Counted from the stretch's first letter, positions 34,968 to 44,160 are shown. The stretch: 64,000 nt of DNA from Microbacterium sp. UFMG61 (GCF_015354505.1 NZ_JACAFP010000010.1:62001-126000), one strand, 5' to 3'. Notes: generated by a model from the sequence alone, not told the origin. A program made the numbers and translations.

Positions 34968-35719
34968 CAGGCGGTCCCCGCCGGCTTCGGAGGAATCCCC
35001 GGCGCTCCGGGATCAGTGGTGTCGGTGGGCGGCGCGACCGGGTCGGCGGGCCGCGGCGGCACGGCGGGCTCTTCGGGGGGCGTCTGGCCTCCCCCGAGCG
35101 GCGGCGTCGGCGCTGCACCGGGCTCCGTCTCGGCGCCCGGCGTGGGCTCCTCGGGGACGGGCGGTGCGGTGGGCGCGCTCGGAGTGCCGGGCGTGATCCT
35201 CTCGCCGTAGCGGGGCGGCTCATCGAGGTTCACCGGCGGGCGCACCGGAGCGGGCTTGGCCGCGCCGAGCGCCGAGCGCGCCTTGGCCAGCGATGCGGCC
35301 TGAACGCGCACTTCGTAGTGATCGGCCGCGAACTGGGTCACACTGGCGAAGTCCCTGCGGCGACGAACGATCGCGTAGGTGACGAGGCTCAGCAGCATGC
35401 CCAGCGCGACTCCGATGAACACGAAGCCGACGAAGAGCTGGATCGGGACCTCGGGGTTGCCGATCACGAGGATCGCCGAGAGGAAGAGACCGATGAGCAC
35501 GCCGTTGACAGCGCCGGAACGGGCGGCTGCGGCATAGCCCAGGCGCCCGGTGATGCGCTCGACCGTGCGGACGTTCTGCCCGACGATCGCGATGTCGCGC
35601 GCGGGCACCTCCTGTGCGATCAGTTTGGACACCGTCTTCTGCGCGCCCTCGTAATCGCGGGTGGACGCGACGATCTCGCCCTCATCGCGGCTGTCAGCTG
35701 GACGGTTCAGCATGCTCAT
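34967..35719 (-). CDS. General-stress-protein (GSP17M-like) membrane protein with proline-rich tail
   Basis: 250 aa. N-terminal ~65 residues (IVASTRDYEGAQKTVSKLIA, DIAIVGQNVRTVERITGRL) match the 17M heat-stress-protein domain; two membrane helices follow (SGAVNGVLIGLFLSAILVIG and LFVGFVFIGVALGMLLSLVT), then a cytoplasmic Pro/Thr/Glu-rich tail of ~100 residues. First gene of the run leading to the hydrolase and VOC genes. I chose ATG 35719; an ATG two codons later is equally possible. Divergent from the PRC/MgtE_N gene (110 bases between starts). Stress regulation is inferred from family name only. Confidence 0.78.
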   Translation of the reverse strand: MSMLNRPADSRDEGEIVASTRDYEGAQKTVSKLIAQEVPARDIAIVGQNVRTVERITGRLGYAAAARSGAVNGVLIGLFLSAILVIGNPEVPIQLFVGFVFIGVALGMLLSLVTYAIVRRRRDFASVTQFAADHYEVRVQAASLAKARSALGAAKPAPVRPPVNLDEPPRYGERITPGTPSAPTAPPVPEEPTPGAETEPGAAPTPPLGGGQTPPEEPAVPPRPADPVAPPTDTTDPGAPGIPPKPAGTA

Positions 35720-35829
35720 CCCGCCATTGTTCCATGCCTATCGATGAGCGGCCCGCGAGCTCCGCCCGACGGCGCCCTCCCCTCGGCGCGCAGGGCCTCC
35801 TCGCAGGCCCTGCGCACTACGCTGGACAG

Positions 35830-37095
35830 GTGAGCACACAACGGGTATTCGCCGCGCGCCTGGCAGGCTGCGCCGTCTTCGACCCCGTGGGCGACCGGCT
35901 CGGCAAGGTCCGAGATGTCGTCATCGTGTACCGAAGTACCGCAGCCCCGCGTGTCATCGGTCTCGTCGTCGAGATCCCCGGCCGTCGGCAGGTGTTCCTC
36001 TCGATCGGGCGGGTGACCTCGATCCGTGCGGGCCAGGTCATCACCACCGGGCTCATCAACGTGCGGCGGTTCTCACCGCGTGCCGGAGAAGTGCGGGTGC
36101 TCGCCGAACTGCTCGGGCGCAGAGTCGACCTGGTCGACGGCAGCGGCAACGCGGTGATCGAAGACGTCGCGATCGAGCCCAACAGGCTCGGGGAATGGGC
36201 GATCAGTCAACTCTTCCTGCGCCGCCCCAAGACCAGCGCATCGCCGTTCGCCAAGGGGCCGACGACGTTCGCCGCCTGGAGCGAGGTGTCGGAGCAGCGG
36301 TCTCCCGGTGAGGCCCAGTCCGCCGAGCAGCTCGTCGCGTCGTACTCGGAACTGCACGCGGCGGATCTCGCGAACACTCTTCTCGATCTGCCGCAGCAGC
36401 GCATGATCGAGGTCGCGGAGGAGCTCTCCGATGACCGCCTCGCCGACGCCCTCGAAGAGATGCCCGAGGACGAGCAGGTGCACATCCTCGACCGGCTCGG
36501 CGATGAACGCGCCGCCGACATCCTCGACCAGATGGAACCCGACGACGCGGCCGATCTGCTCGCGCAGCTGCCCCCCAACCGGCTGGAGCAGCTGCTCGAG
36601 CTCATGGAGCCCGAAGAAGCCGAGGACGTGCGGATGCTGCTCCGCTACGGCCCCGACACGGCCGGTGGCCTCATGACGCCGGAGCCGATCATCCTCTCCG
36701 CCGACGCGACCGTGGCCGAGGCTCTCGCGCTCATCCGGCGCCACGAACTGCACCCCGCTCTCGCCGCGGCGGTGTTCGTGACCCTCCCCCCGTTCGAGAC
36801 TCCGACGGGCCGACTGCTCGGCATGGTGCACTTTCAGCGGATGCTGCGCTATCCCCCGCACGAGCGACTCGGTGCGATCGTCGACGACAGCCTCGAGCCC
36901 GTGGCCGTCACGGCATCCGCTGCCGAGGTGGCCAGGATGCTGGCCAGCTACGACCTCGTCTCGCTCCCCGTCATCGATGCCGCCCATCGTCTGGTCGGCG
37001 CGATCAGCATCGATGACGTGCTCGACTACCTGCTTCCGGACGACTGGCGAACGCACGACGACGATGAGCCGACGATCCCGGGGAAGGTGCGCTGA
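35830..37095 (+). CDS. PRC-barrel / MgtE N-terminal / CBS-pair protein without a channel domain
   Basis: 421 aa, soluble. Order: PRC-barrel-like domain (about 1-115, CAVFDPVGDRLGKVRDVV), MgtE intracellular N domain of super-helical repeats (about 150-280: LPQQRMIEVAEELSDDRLADAL, MEPDDAADLLAQLPP), and a CBS pair (about 285-415: MTPEPIILSADATVAEAL, DDVLDYLLPDDW). The Mg-channel membrane domain of MgtE is absent, so this is a Mg-sensor-like regulatory protein, not a transporter. GTG 35830 follows TACGCT (35818-35823) by 6 nt. Next gene (DUF1003) overlaps by one base. The same trio is conserved in mycobacteria. Confidence 0.88.
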   Translation: MSTQRVFAARLAGCAVFDPVGDRLGKVRDVVIVYRSTAAPRVIGLVVEIPGRRQVFLSIGRVTSIRAGQVITTGLINVRRFSPRAGEVRVLAELLGRRVDLVDGSGNAVIEDVAIEPNRLGEWAISQLFLRRPKTSASPFAKGPTTFAAWSEVSEQRSPGEAQSAEQLVASYSELHAADLANTLLDLPQQRMIEVAEELSDDRLADALEEMPEDEQVHILDRLGDERAADILDQMEPDDAADLLAQLPPNRLEQLLELMEPEEAEDVRMLLRYGPDTAGGLMTPEPIILSADATVAEALALIRRHELHPALAAAVFVTLPPFETPTGRLLGMVHFQRMLRYPPHERLGAIVDDSLEPVAVTASAAEVARMLASYDLVSLPVIDAAHRLVGAISIDDVLDYLLPDDWRTHDDDEPTIPGKVR

Positions 37096-37640
37096 TGGCC
37101 CGTTCGCGCTCGCGCTCCCCCCAGCTGGATGCTCCTCTCGGTCGCGGATCGTCGCGACAGCGATCCACCTCGCGTGATCGATTCGGTCGGTTCACCGAAT
37201 GGGTGGCGAGAGCGATGGGCACGCCCGCGTTCCTCCTGATCCTCACCCTCTTCTGCGTGCTCTGGATCTGCTGGAACACCCTGCTGCCCGACCACCTGCG
37301 CTTCGACGACGCGGCCCTCGGTTTCACCGCCCTCACGCTCATGCTCTCTCTGCAGGCCTCGTATGCGGCACCGCTGATCCTCCTCGCGCAGAACCGGCAG
37401 GACGACCGCGACCGCGTGCAGATCGAGCAGGACCGTCAGCGCGCCGAGCGCAATCTCGCCGACACCGAGTATCTGGCCAGAGAGATCGTCGCGCTGCGCA
37501 TGTCGCTCGAGGAGCGCAACAACCAGGTCGTGACCCGCGACGTGCTGCGTCAGGAGCTCAAGGCGCTCCTCGCCGAGCTCGGTGAGAACGACGACGAGCC
37601 CCGCGACACGTCCCGGCCCGGCACCCGTTCGTCATCGTGA
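37095..37640 (+). CDS. DUF1003 family membrane protein
   Basis: 181 aa. Ser/Arg-rich head, then two membrane helices in a hairpin (AFLLILTLFCVLWICWN, LTLMLSLQASYAAPLILLAQ) joined by the LPDHLRFDD loop, followed by a coiled-coil tail (DRDRVQIEQDRQRAERNLAD..., about 105-170). The LSxQASxxAPxILxxQNRQ block is the family signature. Translationally coupled to the MgtE_N gene (TGATG) and to mrp (GTGA at 37637-37640), so the three proteins are probably made together. Role unknown; a membrane partner of the MgtE_N protein is plausible. Confidence 0.88.
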   Translation: MARSRSRSPQLDAPLGRGSSRQRSTSRDRFGRFTEWVARAMGTPAFLLILTLFCVLWICWNTLLPDHLRFDDAALGFTALTLMLSLQASYAAPLILLAQNRQDDRDRVQIEQDRQRAERNLADTEYLAREIVALRMSLEERNNQVVTRDVLRQELKALLAELGENDDEPRDTSRPGTRSSS

Positions 37641-38755
37641 GCTCCGCCGACGCCGTGCGGGCGGCCGTCGCCGCCGTCACCGACCCCGAGCTGCGCCGTC
37701 CCATCGGCGACCTCGACATGGTCAGAGACATCTCCGTCACCGCCGGGCAGGCCGATGTGTCGATCGTCCTGACCATCGTGGGCTGCCCCGCCGCCGCCCG
37801 TATCGAGTCCGACGTGCGCGCCGCGGCCGCATCCGTTCCGGGCGTGACGGATGTGCGGGTCGACGTCGGGGTGATGACTCCGGGCGAGCGCAAGGCTCTG
37901 ACCGAGAAGCTGCGCGACGGACGCGCACCTCGCCAGATGCCCTTCGGCCCCGACTCCCTGACCCGTGTCATCCTCGTCTCGAGCGGCAAGGGCGGCGTGG
38001 GCAAGTCGACGGTCACCGCCAACCTGGCGGTCGCTCTCGCCGAGCAGGGTCTCGCCGTCGGCCTGGTCGACGCGGACGTGCACGGCTTCTCGATCCCGGG
38101 GCTGCTCGGGATTCCCGCGGGCACGCAGCCGACCCGCATCGACGACCTCATGCTCCCGCCGGTCGCCCACGGGGTGAAGACCATCTCGATCGGCATGTTC
38201 CTGCGCGACGGTGAGGCGGTCGTCGCCTGGCGCGGTCCGATGCTTCACCGCACCGTGCAGCAGTTCCTCACCGATGTGTTCTTCGGCGACCTCGATGTGC
38301 TCCTGATCGACATGCCCCCGGGCACCGGCGACATCGCGATCTCGATCGGCCAGCTGCTCCCTCACGCCGAGGTGCTGGTCGTCACGACGCCGCAGGCAGC
38401 GGCCTCCGATGTCGCCATCCGCAGCGGCCTCGTCGCACGGCAGACCGGGCAACGGGTGATCGGCGTGATCGAGAACATGGGTCCCTTCACGCTTGCGGAC
38501 GGAACGGTGATCGATCTCTTCGGCTCCGGCGGCGGGGCCGCTGTGGCCGCCGCGCTCTCCGAGACCGATCCGGTGCCCCTGCTCGCCTCGATCCCGCTGA
38601 GCCCGGCTCTGCGCGAGGGCGGCGACGACGGCACTCCGATCGTCGTCGGAGACCCCTCCGATGCTGCTGCCCTCGCGATCGACGGCCTGGCCCGGAGTCT
38701 CGCGGGCCGCGGCCGAGGACTCTCGGGACGTCCGCTGCCGTTGTCGCTCGGCTGA
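37637..38755 (+). CDS. mrp: Mrp/ApbC-type P-loop ATPase, iron-sulfur cluster carrier
   Basis: 372 aa. N-terminal DUF59/MIP18 domain (1-90: AAVTDPELRRPIGDLDM) joined to a MinD-like ATPase with deviant Walker A SSGKGGVGKSTVTANL (about 116-131), DADVHGFSIPGLL, and LLIDMPPGTGD. Family members bind and hand over Fe-S clusters in the cytoplasm. The CxxC usually near the C-terminus is not present here (GPFTLADGTVIDLFGSGGG in its place), as in some actinobacterial members. GTG 37637 overlaps the DUF1003 stop. Ends before the convergent membrane protein at 38788. Confidence 0.93.
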   Translation: MSSADAVRAAVAAVTDPELRRPIGDLDMVRDISVTAGQADVSIVLTIVGCPAAARIESDVRAAAASVPGVTDVRVDVGVMTPGERKALTEKLRDGRAPRQMPFGPDSLTRVILVSSGKGGVGKSTVTANLAVALAEQGLAVGLVDADVHGFSIPGLLGIPAGTQPTRIDDLMLPPVAHGVKTISIGMFLRDGEAVVAWRGPMLHRTVQQFLTDVFFGDLDVLLIDMPPGTGDIAISIGQLLPHAEVLVVTTPQAAASDVAIRSGLVARQTGQRVIGVIENMGPFTLADGTVIDLFGSGGGAAVAAALSETDPVPLLASIPLSPALREGGDDGTPIVVGDPSDAAALAIDGLARSLAGRGRGLSGRPLPLSLG

Positions 38756-38787
38756 ATCTCTGTCCCTCGGCTGACGCTCCGCCGCTG

Positions 38788-39402
38788 TCAGCGGCGCGAG
38801 GGCGCCGTGCGTCGGGTGACGAGCCGACGCAGCAGGATCACGAGGGGTATCAGCACCGCCAGCGGCGGACACAGCACGGCGCAGAAGACGAGGATCTCGC
38901 CGATGCCGAAGTCAGCGGCTCCCGTCCGGCCGAGTCCGATGCCGCCGACACCGAACGAGTCGCCCGCCACGAGGTAGTCGCCGCCATAGGTGTCGAGTGA
39001 GTCATCGCACCGCACCAGATGTGGTCCGGCATCGACGGCGGTGAACTGCGACCGCTGCTCGAAGCCCGGGCGCGGAGTCATCCACCAGAGCACGTCGTTC
39101 CAGCTGAGAGCGGAGCCGCCCCGCTGCGCGAGATCCGAGCCGTCGGGGCCTGTGACACCGCACTCCATCGTCCCCAGCATCGCCGATCGCCCGCTCGCCC
39201 AGATGCCCGCCGTCTCTCCTGCCGCCAGCTCGACCGAGATCGTACGCCCGATCATCGCCGGCTCCGCCTCATCGATCGACCGGACGATCGGCATCACCCA
39301 CATCAGCCAGATCAGCACCGACGCCGCGGCGCAGATCGCGGCAGCGACGAACGCCGCCCGATCCCTCGCCCGCAGCCGATCCGTCGAACGGGGTGACGTC
39401 AC
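38788..39402 (-). CDS. Hypothetical two-helix membrane protein
   Basis: 204 aa. Membrane helices at about 17-40 (FVAAAICAAASVLIWLMWVM) and 165-190 (ILVFCAVLCPPLAVLIPLVILL) flank an exported domain of ~125 residues containing two Cys that may pair (MECGV, VRCDD). GTG 39402 overlaps the tatB stop (GTGA, 39399-39402), so it is made together with TatB. Not recognised; it may be an exported-protein accessory, but nothing in the sequence shows a function. Confidence 0.7.
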   Translation of the reverse strand: MTSPRSTDRLRARDRAAFVAAAICAAASVLIWLMWVMPIVRSIDEAEPAMIGRTISVELAAGETAGIWASGRSAMLGTMECGVTGPDGSDLAQRGGSALSWNDVLWWMTPRPGFEQRSQFTAVDAGPHLVRCDDSLDTYGGDYLVAGDSFGVGGIGLGRTGAADFGIGEILVFCAVLCPPLAVLIPLVILLRRLVTRRTAPSRR

Positions 39403-39785
39403 GTCGCTTCGAGGTCGAACGGCGGAGGATTCGCCACGGAGAACTCCGGGCGCACACGCACCGGCCGCACGGGCGTCACCTCCGGCTCCGCGACGACCGT
39501 GGCAGCCTGCGTCGCGGCCACGGCGGGAGCGTCTTCGAAGAGGGCATCGCGAATGATGCGGCGCGGGTCGTACTGTCGCGGATCGAGCTTGCGCCAGTCG
39601 ACGTCGTCGACCTCGGGACCCATCTCCTCGCGCACGCGGGTCTTCGTGTCGCGCAGGAACTCTCCGGCGCGCCGAGCGAGCTTCGCCACGCTCTCCGCAT
39701 AGCGAGGCAGCCGCTCAGGTCCGACGAGAAGAACAGCGACCAGACCGATCAGCAGAATCTTCTCGAATGAGATCCCGAGTTCCAT
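39399..39785 (-). CDS. tatB: Twin-arginine translocase subunit TatB
   Basis: 128 aa. Begins with the short TatA/B helix (ISFEKILLIGLVAVLLVGPERLP: the GPERLP hinge is diagnostic), then an amphipathic helix (RYAESVAKLARRAGEFLRDT) with TatB-type length, then an unstructured tail. Works with TatA and TatC (not in the window) in exporting folded proteins. ATG 39785 is preceded by TAGCCT on the minus strand (39797-39792) with 6 nt between, suggesting a leaderless message. Coupled to the downstream membrane gene. Confidence 0.93.
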   Translation of the reverse strand: MELGISFEKILLIGLVAVLLVGPERLPRYAESVAKLARRAGEFLRDTKTRVREEMGPEVDDVDWRKLDPRQYDPRRIIRDALFEDAPAVAATQAATVVAEPEVTPVRPVRVRPEFSVANPPPFDLEAT

Positions 39786-39874
39786 CTCACCAGGCTACCG
39801 CCGCGCCTGCCTCCGTGCCGCGCACCGAGCGCATACGCTGGGGGAACACACATCTCAGTCGGGAGAACAGGGCA

Positions 39875-40510
39875 ATGAGCGAGAACGATGCGAACGCACG
39901 TTTCCTCCGGGAATCCATCGTGGAGCCGTCCTCGATCGCGCGCGCTCGTGCCCACGCCGTCGAACTCGGCGCAGCGCCCGTCAGCGCTGCCGTCGGGTCG
40001 CAGCTCGCCGTTCTCGCCGCAGCGACGAACGCCAGGTCGATCGTCGAGATAGGCACCGGTGCAGGCGTCTCCGGGCTGTGGCTGCTGAGGGGCGCACCCC
40101 AGGCGGTGCTGACCTCGATCGACAACGAGCCCGAGCATCTCGCCGCCGCCCGTCAGGCCTTCGCCGACGCCAGAGTGCCCGCCACCCGCGCGCGCTTCAT
40201 CAGCGGACGCGCAGCCGATGTCCTCCCCCGCATGAACGAATCCTCATACGACGTCGTCCTGGTCGATGCCGACGCGGAGAACGTCATCGAGTACGTCGAG
40301 CACGGTCTGCGCCTCGCGCGGGCCGGCGGCATCGTCCTCGTTCCGCGGGTCCTGGCAGGCGGGCGCGTCGCAGACCCCGTGCAGCGTGACGCGGTGACGT
40401 CGGCATACCGCTCACTGATCCAGGAGACGCAGGAATCGGCTGCGGTGCTCGCCACCGTGTCGATGTCGGGCGAGGGCCTGCTCCAGCTGATCCGGATCGC
40501 TGAGGCCTGA
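39875..40510 (+). CDS. SAM-dependent O-methyltransferase (class I, DUF/caffeoyl-CoA-type)
   Basis: 211 aa. SAM site VEIGTGAGVSGLWLL (about 54-68), SIDNEPEHLAAARQAF, ISGRAADVLPRM and VLVDADAENVIEY (Asp metal ligand candidate). Looks like the actinobacterial family whose mycobacterial member sits beside sigE-rseA-htrA; here no sigma factor is adjacent. Start ATG 39875 with GGGAG 16 nt upstream and GGCA directly before; the -10 is probably TACGCT at 39834-39839 with ~30 nt leader. The substrate is unknown; the tatB gene is divergent. Confidence 0.88.
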   Translation: MSENDANARFLRESIVEPSSIARARAHAVELGAAPVSAAVGSQLAVLAAATNARSIVEIGTGAGVSGLWLLRGAPQAVLTSIDNEPEHLAAARQAFADARVPATRARFISGRAADVLPRMNESSYDVVLVDADAENVIEYVEHGLRLARAGGIVLVPRVLAGGRVADPVQRDAVTSAYRSLIQETQESAAVLATVSMSGEGLLQLIRIAEA

Positions 40511-40526
40511 CGCCTCGCTTCGGACG

Positions 40527-40565
40527 CGAAGAGGGCGACGGATCGGTGATCCGTCGCCCTCTTCG
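40527..40565. terminator. Bidirectional terminator after the methyltransferase gene
   Basis: Perfect 18-bp inverted repeat (40527-40544 with 40548-40565), 3-nt loop. Lies between the methyltransferase stop (40510) and the minus-strand DUF3117 stop (40599). Confidence 0.85.
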
Positions 40566-40598
40566 TGTATGTCTCCGCTCGACGCGGATGGATGTCGT

Positions 40599-40772
40599 TC
40601 AGGCCGGCGCCACGACGGCTGCCAGCACGTCGTGGAGTTCCTTCGCCTCTGCGTCGTTCACGGACACGACCAGGCGACCGCCGCCTTCGAGGGGGACGCG
40701 CACGATGATGAGTCGCCCTTCCTTCACGGCCTCCATGGGTCCGTCGCCAGTCCTCGGCTTCATCGCTGCCAT
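40599..40772 (-). CDS. DUF3117 family protein (57 aa)
   Basis: 57 aa, conserved small actinobacterial protein: MAAMKPRTGDGPMEAVKEGR, IIVRVPLEGGGRLVVSVND, ELHDVLAAVV. Fold probably a small beta-alpha unit; role unknown. ATG 40772 with AAGGAG 7 nt upstream. It is alone between the terminator at 40527 and the PIG-V-like gene on the same strand, so it probably has its own promoter (none clear). Confidence 0.9.
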   Translation of the reverse strand: MAAMKPRTGDGPMEAVKEGRLIIVRVPLEGGGRLVVSVNDAEAKELHDVLAAVVAPA

Positions 40773-40868
40773 CGTGGGCTCCTTTTCCTCCGGTGGTATC
40801 TCACCAGTTTATCGGTTGTCACCGAACCCTGTACGTCACCCGTGAAGAAATGCATCAAGCATTAACAT

Positions 40869-42086
40869 TCACGGAACCTGCCAGAACGTGTTGCCGAGGG
40901 CATACATGCTGTGGATCCATGCCCATTGCCCGATGAGACAGGCGGTCAGAACGCCGAAGCGCCATACACGCGAACGCGGCACAGCGACGGCGCCCCAGAG
41001 CGGGCTCAGGGGCAGGAGAAGCCGGAAGGTGCTCGACTGGGGGAAGAACACCGCGAGCAGGTAGAGCAGATACCCGGCGCTCCACAGTCGCAGGTCAGAA
41101 CCGAGCTTTCGCACCTGAGGGCTCAGAAGAAGGACCGCACTCGCGCCCGCGACGAGGATCACCAGCGCGACCGGCCCCAGAGCACTGGGGAGTCCCCACT
41201 GCGCGAACCAGAACTGCGACGCCTGCACCCAGCCCTCGAAGGGCACGAAGCCGGCCACGCCGCCGGCGATCCAGTTGCGCCGCCACGAGAGCTCGGTCGC
41301 CAGGTACGCACCGGGATCCCCGGTCACGATGGCAGCGATCGCCTGCCAGGCGAAGCCGCACACGGTGGCCAGCACCCCCAGAGCGATGATGTTCGCGACA
41401 TCGCGGCCACCGAGTGGGTCGTCGCGGCGACGTATCCACCGCACGATGCCGTGGAGTCCGAGGAACAGGGCGAAGGCGAGGATTCCGGGGCGGGTGAACG
41501 CCATGACGGGGATGATGACGTAGAGCCATCCGTAGCGGCGGCGGATCGTGAGATCCAGGGCGAGGAAGAGCAGAAGGAGGAAGAGCGTCTCGGCGTAACC
41601 CACCTGGAACATCGCCGCGAGGGGCCCGGATGAGAAGAAGACGACCGCCCACATCGCAGCCGACCGTCCGATGCGATCACGGAGGAGTCGGTGGAGTGCC
41701 AGGCAGGCGAGATACCCCGCCACGAAGGAGAGCAGGAACGCTCCGACGCCCCAGGAGCCGAACAGCAGTCCCAGGAGCTTGGCCGCGTATGCGAACACGG
41801 GCATGAATGCCCAGGCGTTCTCGGCGACATCGCCGGATTCGGTGAGCGGGAGGTCGCTCGGGTACCCTTCCTCGGCCACGAGCCAGTACCACTGGGCATC
41901 CCACCCGAGCACGAAGTCGACGAGTCCCGGCTCGACGCCGAACCGCGAGAGCGAGGTCGACTGCGCAGCCGCTGCGATCATCAGCCCGGTGGTCACGACG
42001 CGCGCCGAGAGGTAGATCAGCGCGATCCGCAGTGGCAGAGGCAGCTGCGCCCAGCGTCGCGCGAGGGTCAGCGCGACGTCAGCCAT
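40869..42086 (-). CDS. PIG-V-like mannosyltransferase family membrane protein
   Basis: 405 aa, about 9-10 membrane helices, GT-C-like. The luminal/exported catalytic loop of this family appears as FVLGWDAQWYWLVAEEGYPS (residues ~60-80), the Asp being the likely catalytic base; later blocks ALTRPGILAFALFLGLHG and AYATELSWRRNWIAGG fit PF04188-type proteins. Uses a polyprenyl-phosphate-linked sugar to glycosylate an extracytoplasmic acceptor (lipid or protein). ATG 42086 lies 19 bases inside the dapE end, so it is read from the dapE transcript. No ribosome site is apparent; acceptor unknown. An upstream extension to 42224 is antisense noise. Confidence 0.8.
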   Translation of the reverse strand: MADVALTLARRWAQLPLPLRIALIYLSARVVTTGLMIAAAAQSTSLSRFGVEPGLVDFVLGWDAQWYWLVAEEGYPSDLPLTESGDVAENAWAFMPVFAYAAKLLGLLFGSWGVGAFLLSFVAGYLACLALHRLLRDRIGRSAAMWAVVFFSSGPLAAMFQVGYAETLFLLLLFLALDLTIRRRYGWLYVIIPVMAFTRPGILAFALFLGLHGIVRWIRRRDDPLGGRDVANIIALGVLATVCGFAWQAIAAIVTGDPGAYLATELSWRRNWIAGGVAGFVPFEGWVQASQFWFAQWGLPSALGPVALVILVAGASAVLLLSPQVRKLGSDLRLWSAGYLLYLLAVFFPQSSTFRLLLPLSPLWGAVAVPRSRVWRFGVLTACLIGQWAWIHSMYALGNTFWQVP

Positions 42087-43141
42087 GCCCGCAGTCCGCG
42101 CTCGACGGCGTCGATCTGCGCGAGGGGGACCCTCTCCTCGTCGTGGTGGGCGAGGTGCGGGTCGCCGGGGCCGTAGTTGACGGCGGGGATGCCGAGCGCC
42201 GAGAAGCGCGCGACGTCGGTCCACCCGTACTTCGGACGGGGCTCGGCACCGACGGCTGCGACGAACTCCTGGGCGATGGGAGCGTCGAGTCCCGGTCGCG
42301 CCCCCTCGGCCGCATCGGTGATCTCGACGTCGAACCCGGCCAGAAGGTTGCGGATGTGCGCCTCGGCGTCGGCCGCCGACTTGCTCGGCGCGAACCGGTA
42401 GTTGACCTCGACCTCGCAGGCATCGGGAATCACATTGCCGGCGACTCCGCCGCTGATGCGCACCGCGCTCATGCTCTCGCGATAGAGCAGGCCCTCGACC
42501 GGAACCTCTCGGGCCCGGTACTCGGCGAGACGAGCGAGGATCGGAGCCGCGCGGTGGATGGCGTTCTCGCCGATCCAGGCGCGTGCCGCGTGCGCCCGGA
42601 CGCCGGAGGTCCTGACGATCGCACGCATCGTGCCGTTGCAGCCGCCCTCGACCTCGCCGTTCGACGGCTCGCCGAGGATCGCGAAGTCGGCCCGGAAGAG
42701 GTCAGGGCGCACGGCGGCGAGCAGTGCGAGACCGTTTTTCGACGCCTCGACCTCTTCGTTGTCGTACCACATCCAGGTGATGTCGACCGAGGGCTCGGTG
42801 AGCTCTGCGGCGAGCTTCAGCTGCACGGCGGTGCCGCTCTTCATGTCGACGGTTCCGCGGCCCCAGAGGTAGGCGACGCCGTCGATCTCGATGTCCCGTG
42901 TCGGCACGTTGTCGTTGATCGGCACGGTGTCGATGTGGCCTGCGATCGCGACCCGCTGCGCGCGCCCCAGGTTCGTCCGGGCGACGATGGTGTTGCCGTG
43001 TCGGATCACCTCGAGATGGGAGTACGCGGAGATCGCCTCCTCGATGGCATCCGCGAGCGTCTTCTCGTCACCCGACACACTCGGGATGTCGCAGATCGCG
43101 CGGGTCAGGTCGGCGGAGGACGCTGTCAGATCGAGCACCAT
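42068..43141 (-). CDS. dapE: Succinyl-diaminopimelate desuccinylase DapE
   Basis: 357 aa, M20 peptidase fold, hydrolyses N-succinyl-LL-diaminopimelate. Metal/catalytic residues: VAIAGHIDTVP (His, Asp), YLWGRGTVDMKSG (Asp), WYDNEEVEAS (Glu-Glu), FAILGEPS (Glu) and HHDEERV near the end (His). The family dimerisation domain lies in the middle. ATG 43141 is preceded by TAGGCT on the minus strand (43153-43148) with GGGGGC between: leaderless. Divergent from dapD; the two promoter boxes share the 65-bp gap, coordinating two steps of one route. The downstream mannosyltransferase overlaps its end. Confidence 0.95.
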   Translation of the reverse strand: MVLDLTASSADLTRAICDIPSVSGDEKTLADAIEEAISAYSHLEVIRHGNTIVARTNLGRAQRVAIAGHIDTVPINDNVPTRDIEIDGVAYLWGRGTVDMKSGTAVQLKLAAELTEPSVDITWMWYDNEEVEASKNGLALLAAVRPDLFRADFAILGEPSNGEVEGGCNGTMRAIVRTSGVRAHAARAWIGENAIHRAAPILARLAEYRAREVPVEGLLYRESMSAVRISGGVAGNVIPDACEVEVNYRFAPSKSAADAEAHIRNLLAGFDVEITDAAEGARPGLDAPIAQEFVAAVGAEPRPKYGWTDVARFSALGIPAVNYGPGDPHLAHHDEERVPLAQIDAVERGLRAWLTSR

Positions 43142-43206
43142 GCCCCCAGCCTACTTACCCCGACATCTGAGCGATGGCGGGTGCCTGGTCGCGATAGCGT
43201 GGAGAC
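43142..43206. promoter_or_regulatory. Divergent leaderless promoters of dapE and dapD
   Basis: Minus-strand box TAGGCT at 43153-43148 ends 6 nt before the dapE ATG; plus-strand box TAGCGT at 43195-43200 ends 6 nt before the dapD ATG. The 41 bases between boxes hold both -35 regions. No operator-like repeat is clear. Confidence 0.65.
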
Positions 43207-44160
43207 ATGACTGAGGCGCGCACCGTGTGGGGTACCGGACTTTCGACGATCGCCGGCGACGGCACCGTTCTCGACGCCTGGTTCCCCGAAGTGCTCACCG
43301 AAGCCCCGTCGGCAGGAGACGCCGCGGCCGCGCTCGTCACCCTCGAGTCGCTCGCCGGCCCTGACGAACGCCGCAACGTGACGGTCGACACCGTGCAGCT
43401 GCAGATCGACCTGGATGCCGCACCGGCCTCAACGATCGACGCCTACCTGCGCCTGCACGCGCTGTCGCACCTTGTCGTGCGTCCGAACGAGCTCAACCTC
43501 GACGGCATCTTCGCCCACCTGCCGAACGTCGCCTGGACCAATGCGGGCCCCGTGCACCCGGCCGACGCCGCCCGGCTCCGCCCGCTCCTTCAGCGCGCAG
43601 GGATCCAGGTGCAGGGTCTCGACAAGTTCCCTCGACTCACCGACTATGTGCAGCCCGCAGGAGTGCGCATCGCCGACGCCTCGCGTGTACGCCTCGGCGC
43701 CCACCTCTCCCCCGGTACGACGGTCATGCACGAGGGCTTCGTGAACTTCAACGCGGGAACGCTCGGCTCATCGATGGTCGAGGGGCGCATCTCGCAGGGC
43801 GTGGTCGTGGGCGACGGCAGCGACATCGGCGGCGGTTCGTCGATCATGGGCACTCTGTCGGGCGGAGGGGCGCACCGGGTATCGATCGGCTCCCGCACGC
43901 TGCTCGGCGCCAATGCCGGTATCGGGATCTCGCTCGGCGATGACTGCGTCGTCGAGGCCGGTCTCTATGTCACGGCCGGCACCAAGGTCGTGCTCGTCGA
44001 CGGCCCGACCACGGCTGACGGTGTCAAGAAGTCGGTCAAGGGCGCCGACCTCTCGGGCCAGGACGGCCTGCTGTTCCGACGCAACTCCCTCACAGGCACG
44101 GTCGAGGCCGTCCGACGCGCGGGCGTCGGCGTCACCCTCAACGAGGCGCTGCACGCCTGA
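43207..44160 (+). CDS. dapD: Tetrahydrodipicolinate N-succinyltransferase DapD (actinobacterial type)
   Basis: 317 aa. First committed step of the succinylase branch of lysine/diaminopimelate synthesis. The N-terminal half is the actinobacteria-type extended domain, the C-terminal half a left-handed beta helix of hexapeptide repeats: [65 protein letters not shown]. Length fits the family exactly. Leaderless start at ATG 43207. Confidence 0.96.
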   Translation: MTEARTVWGTGLSTIAGDGTVLDAWFPEVLTEAPSAGDAAAALVTLESLAGPDERRNVTVDTVQLQIDLDAAPASTIDAYLRLHALSHLVVRPNELNLDGIFAHLPNVAWTNAGPVHPADAARLRPLLQRAGIQVQGLDKFPRLTDYVQPAGVRIADASRVRLGAHLSPGTTVMHEGFVNFNAGTLGSSMVEGRISQGVVVGDGSDIGGGSSIMGTLSGGGAHRVSIGSRTLLGANAGIGISLGDDCVVEAGLYVTAGTKVVLVDGPTTADGVKKSVKGADLSGQDGLLFRRNSLTGTVEAVRRAGVGVTLNEALHA

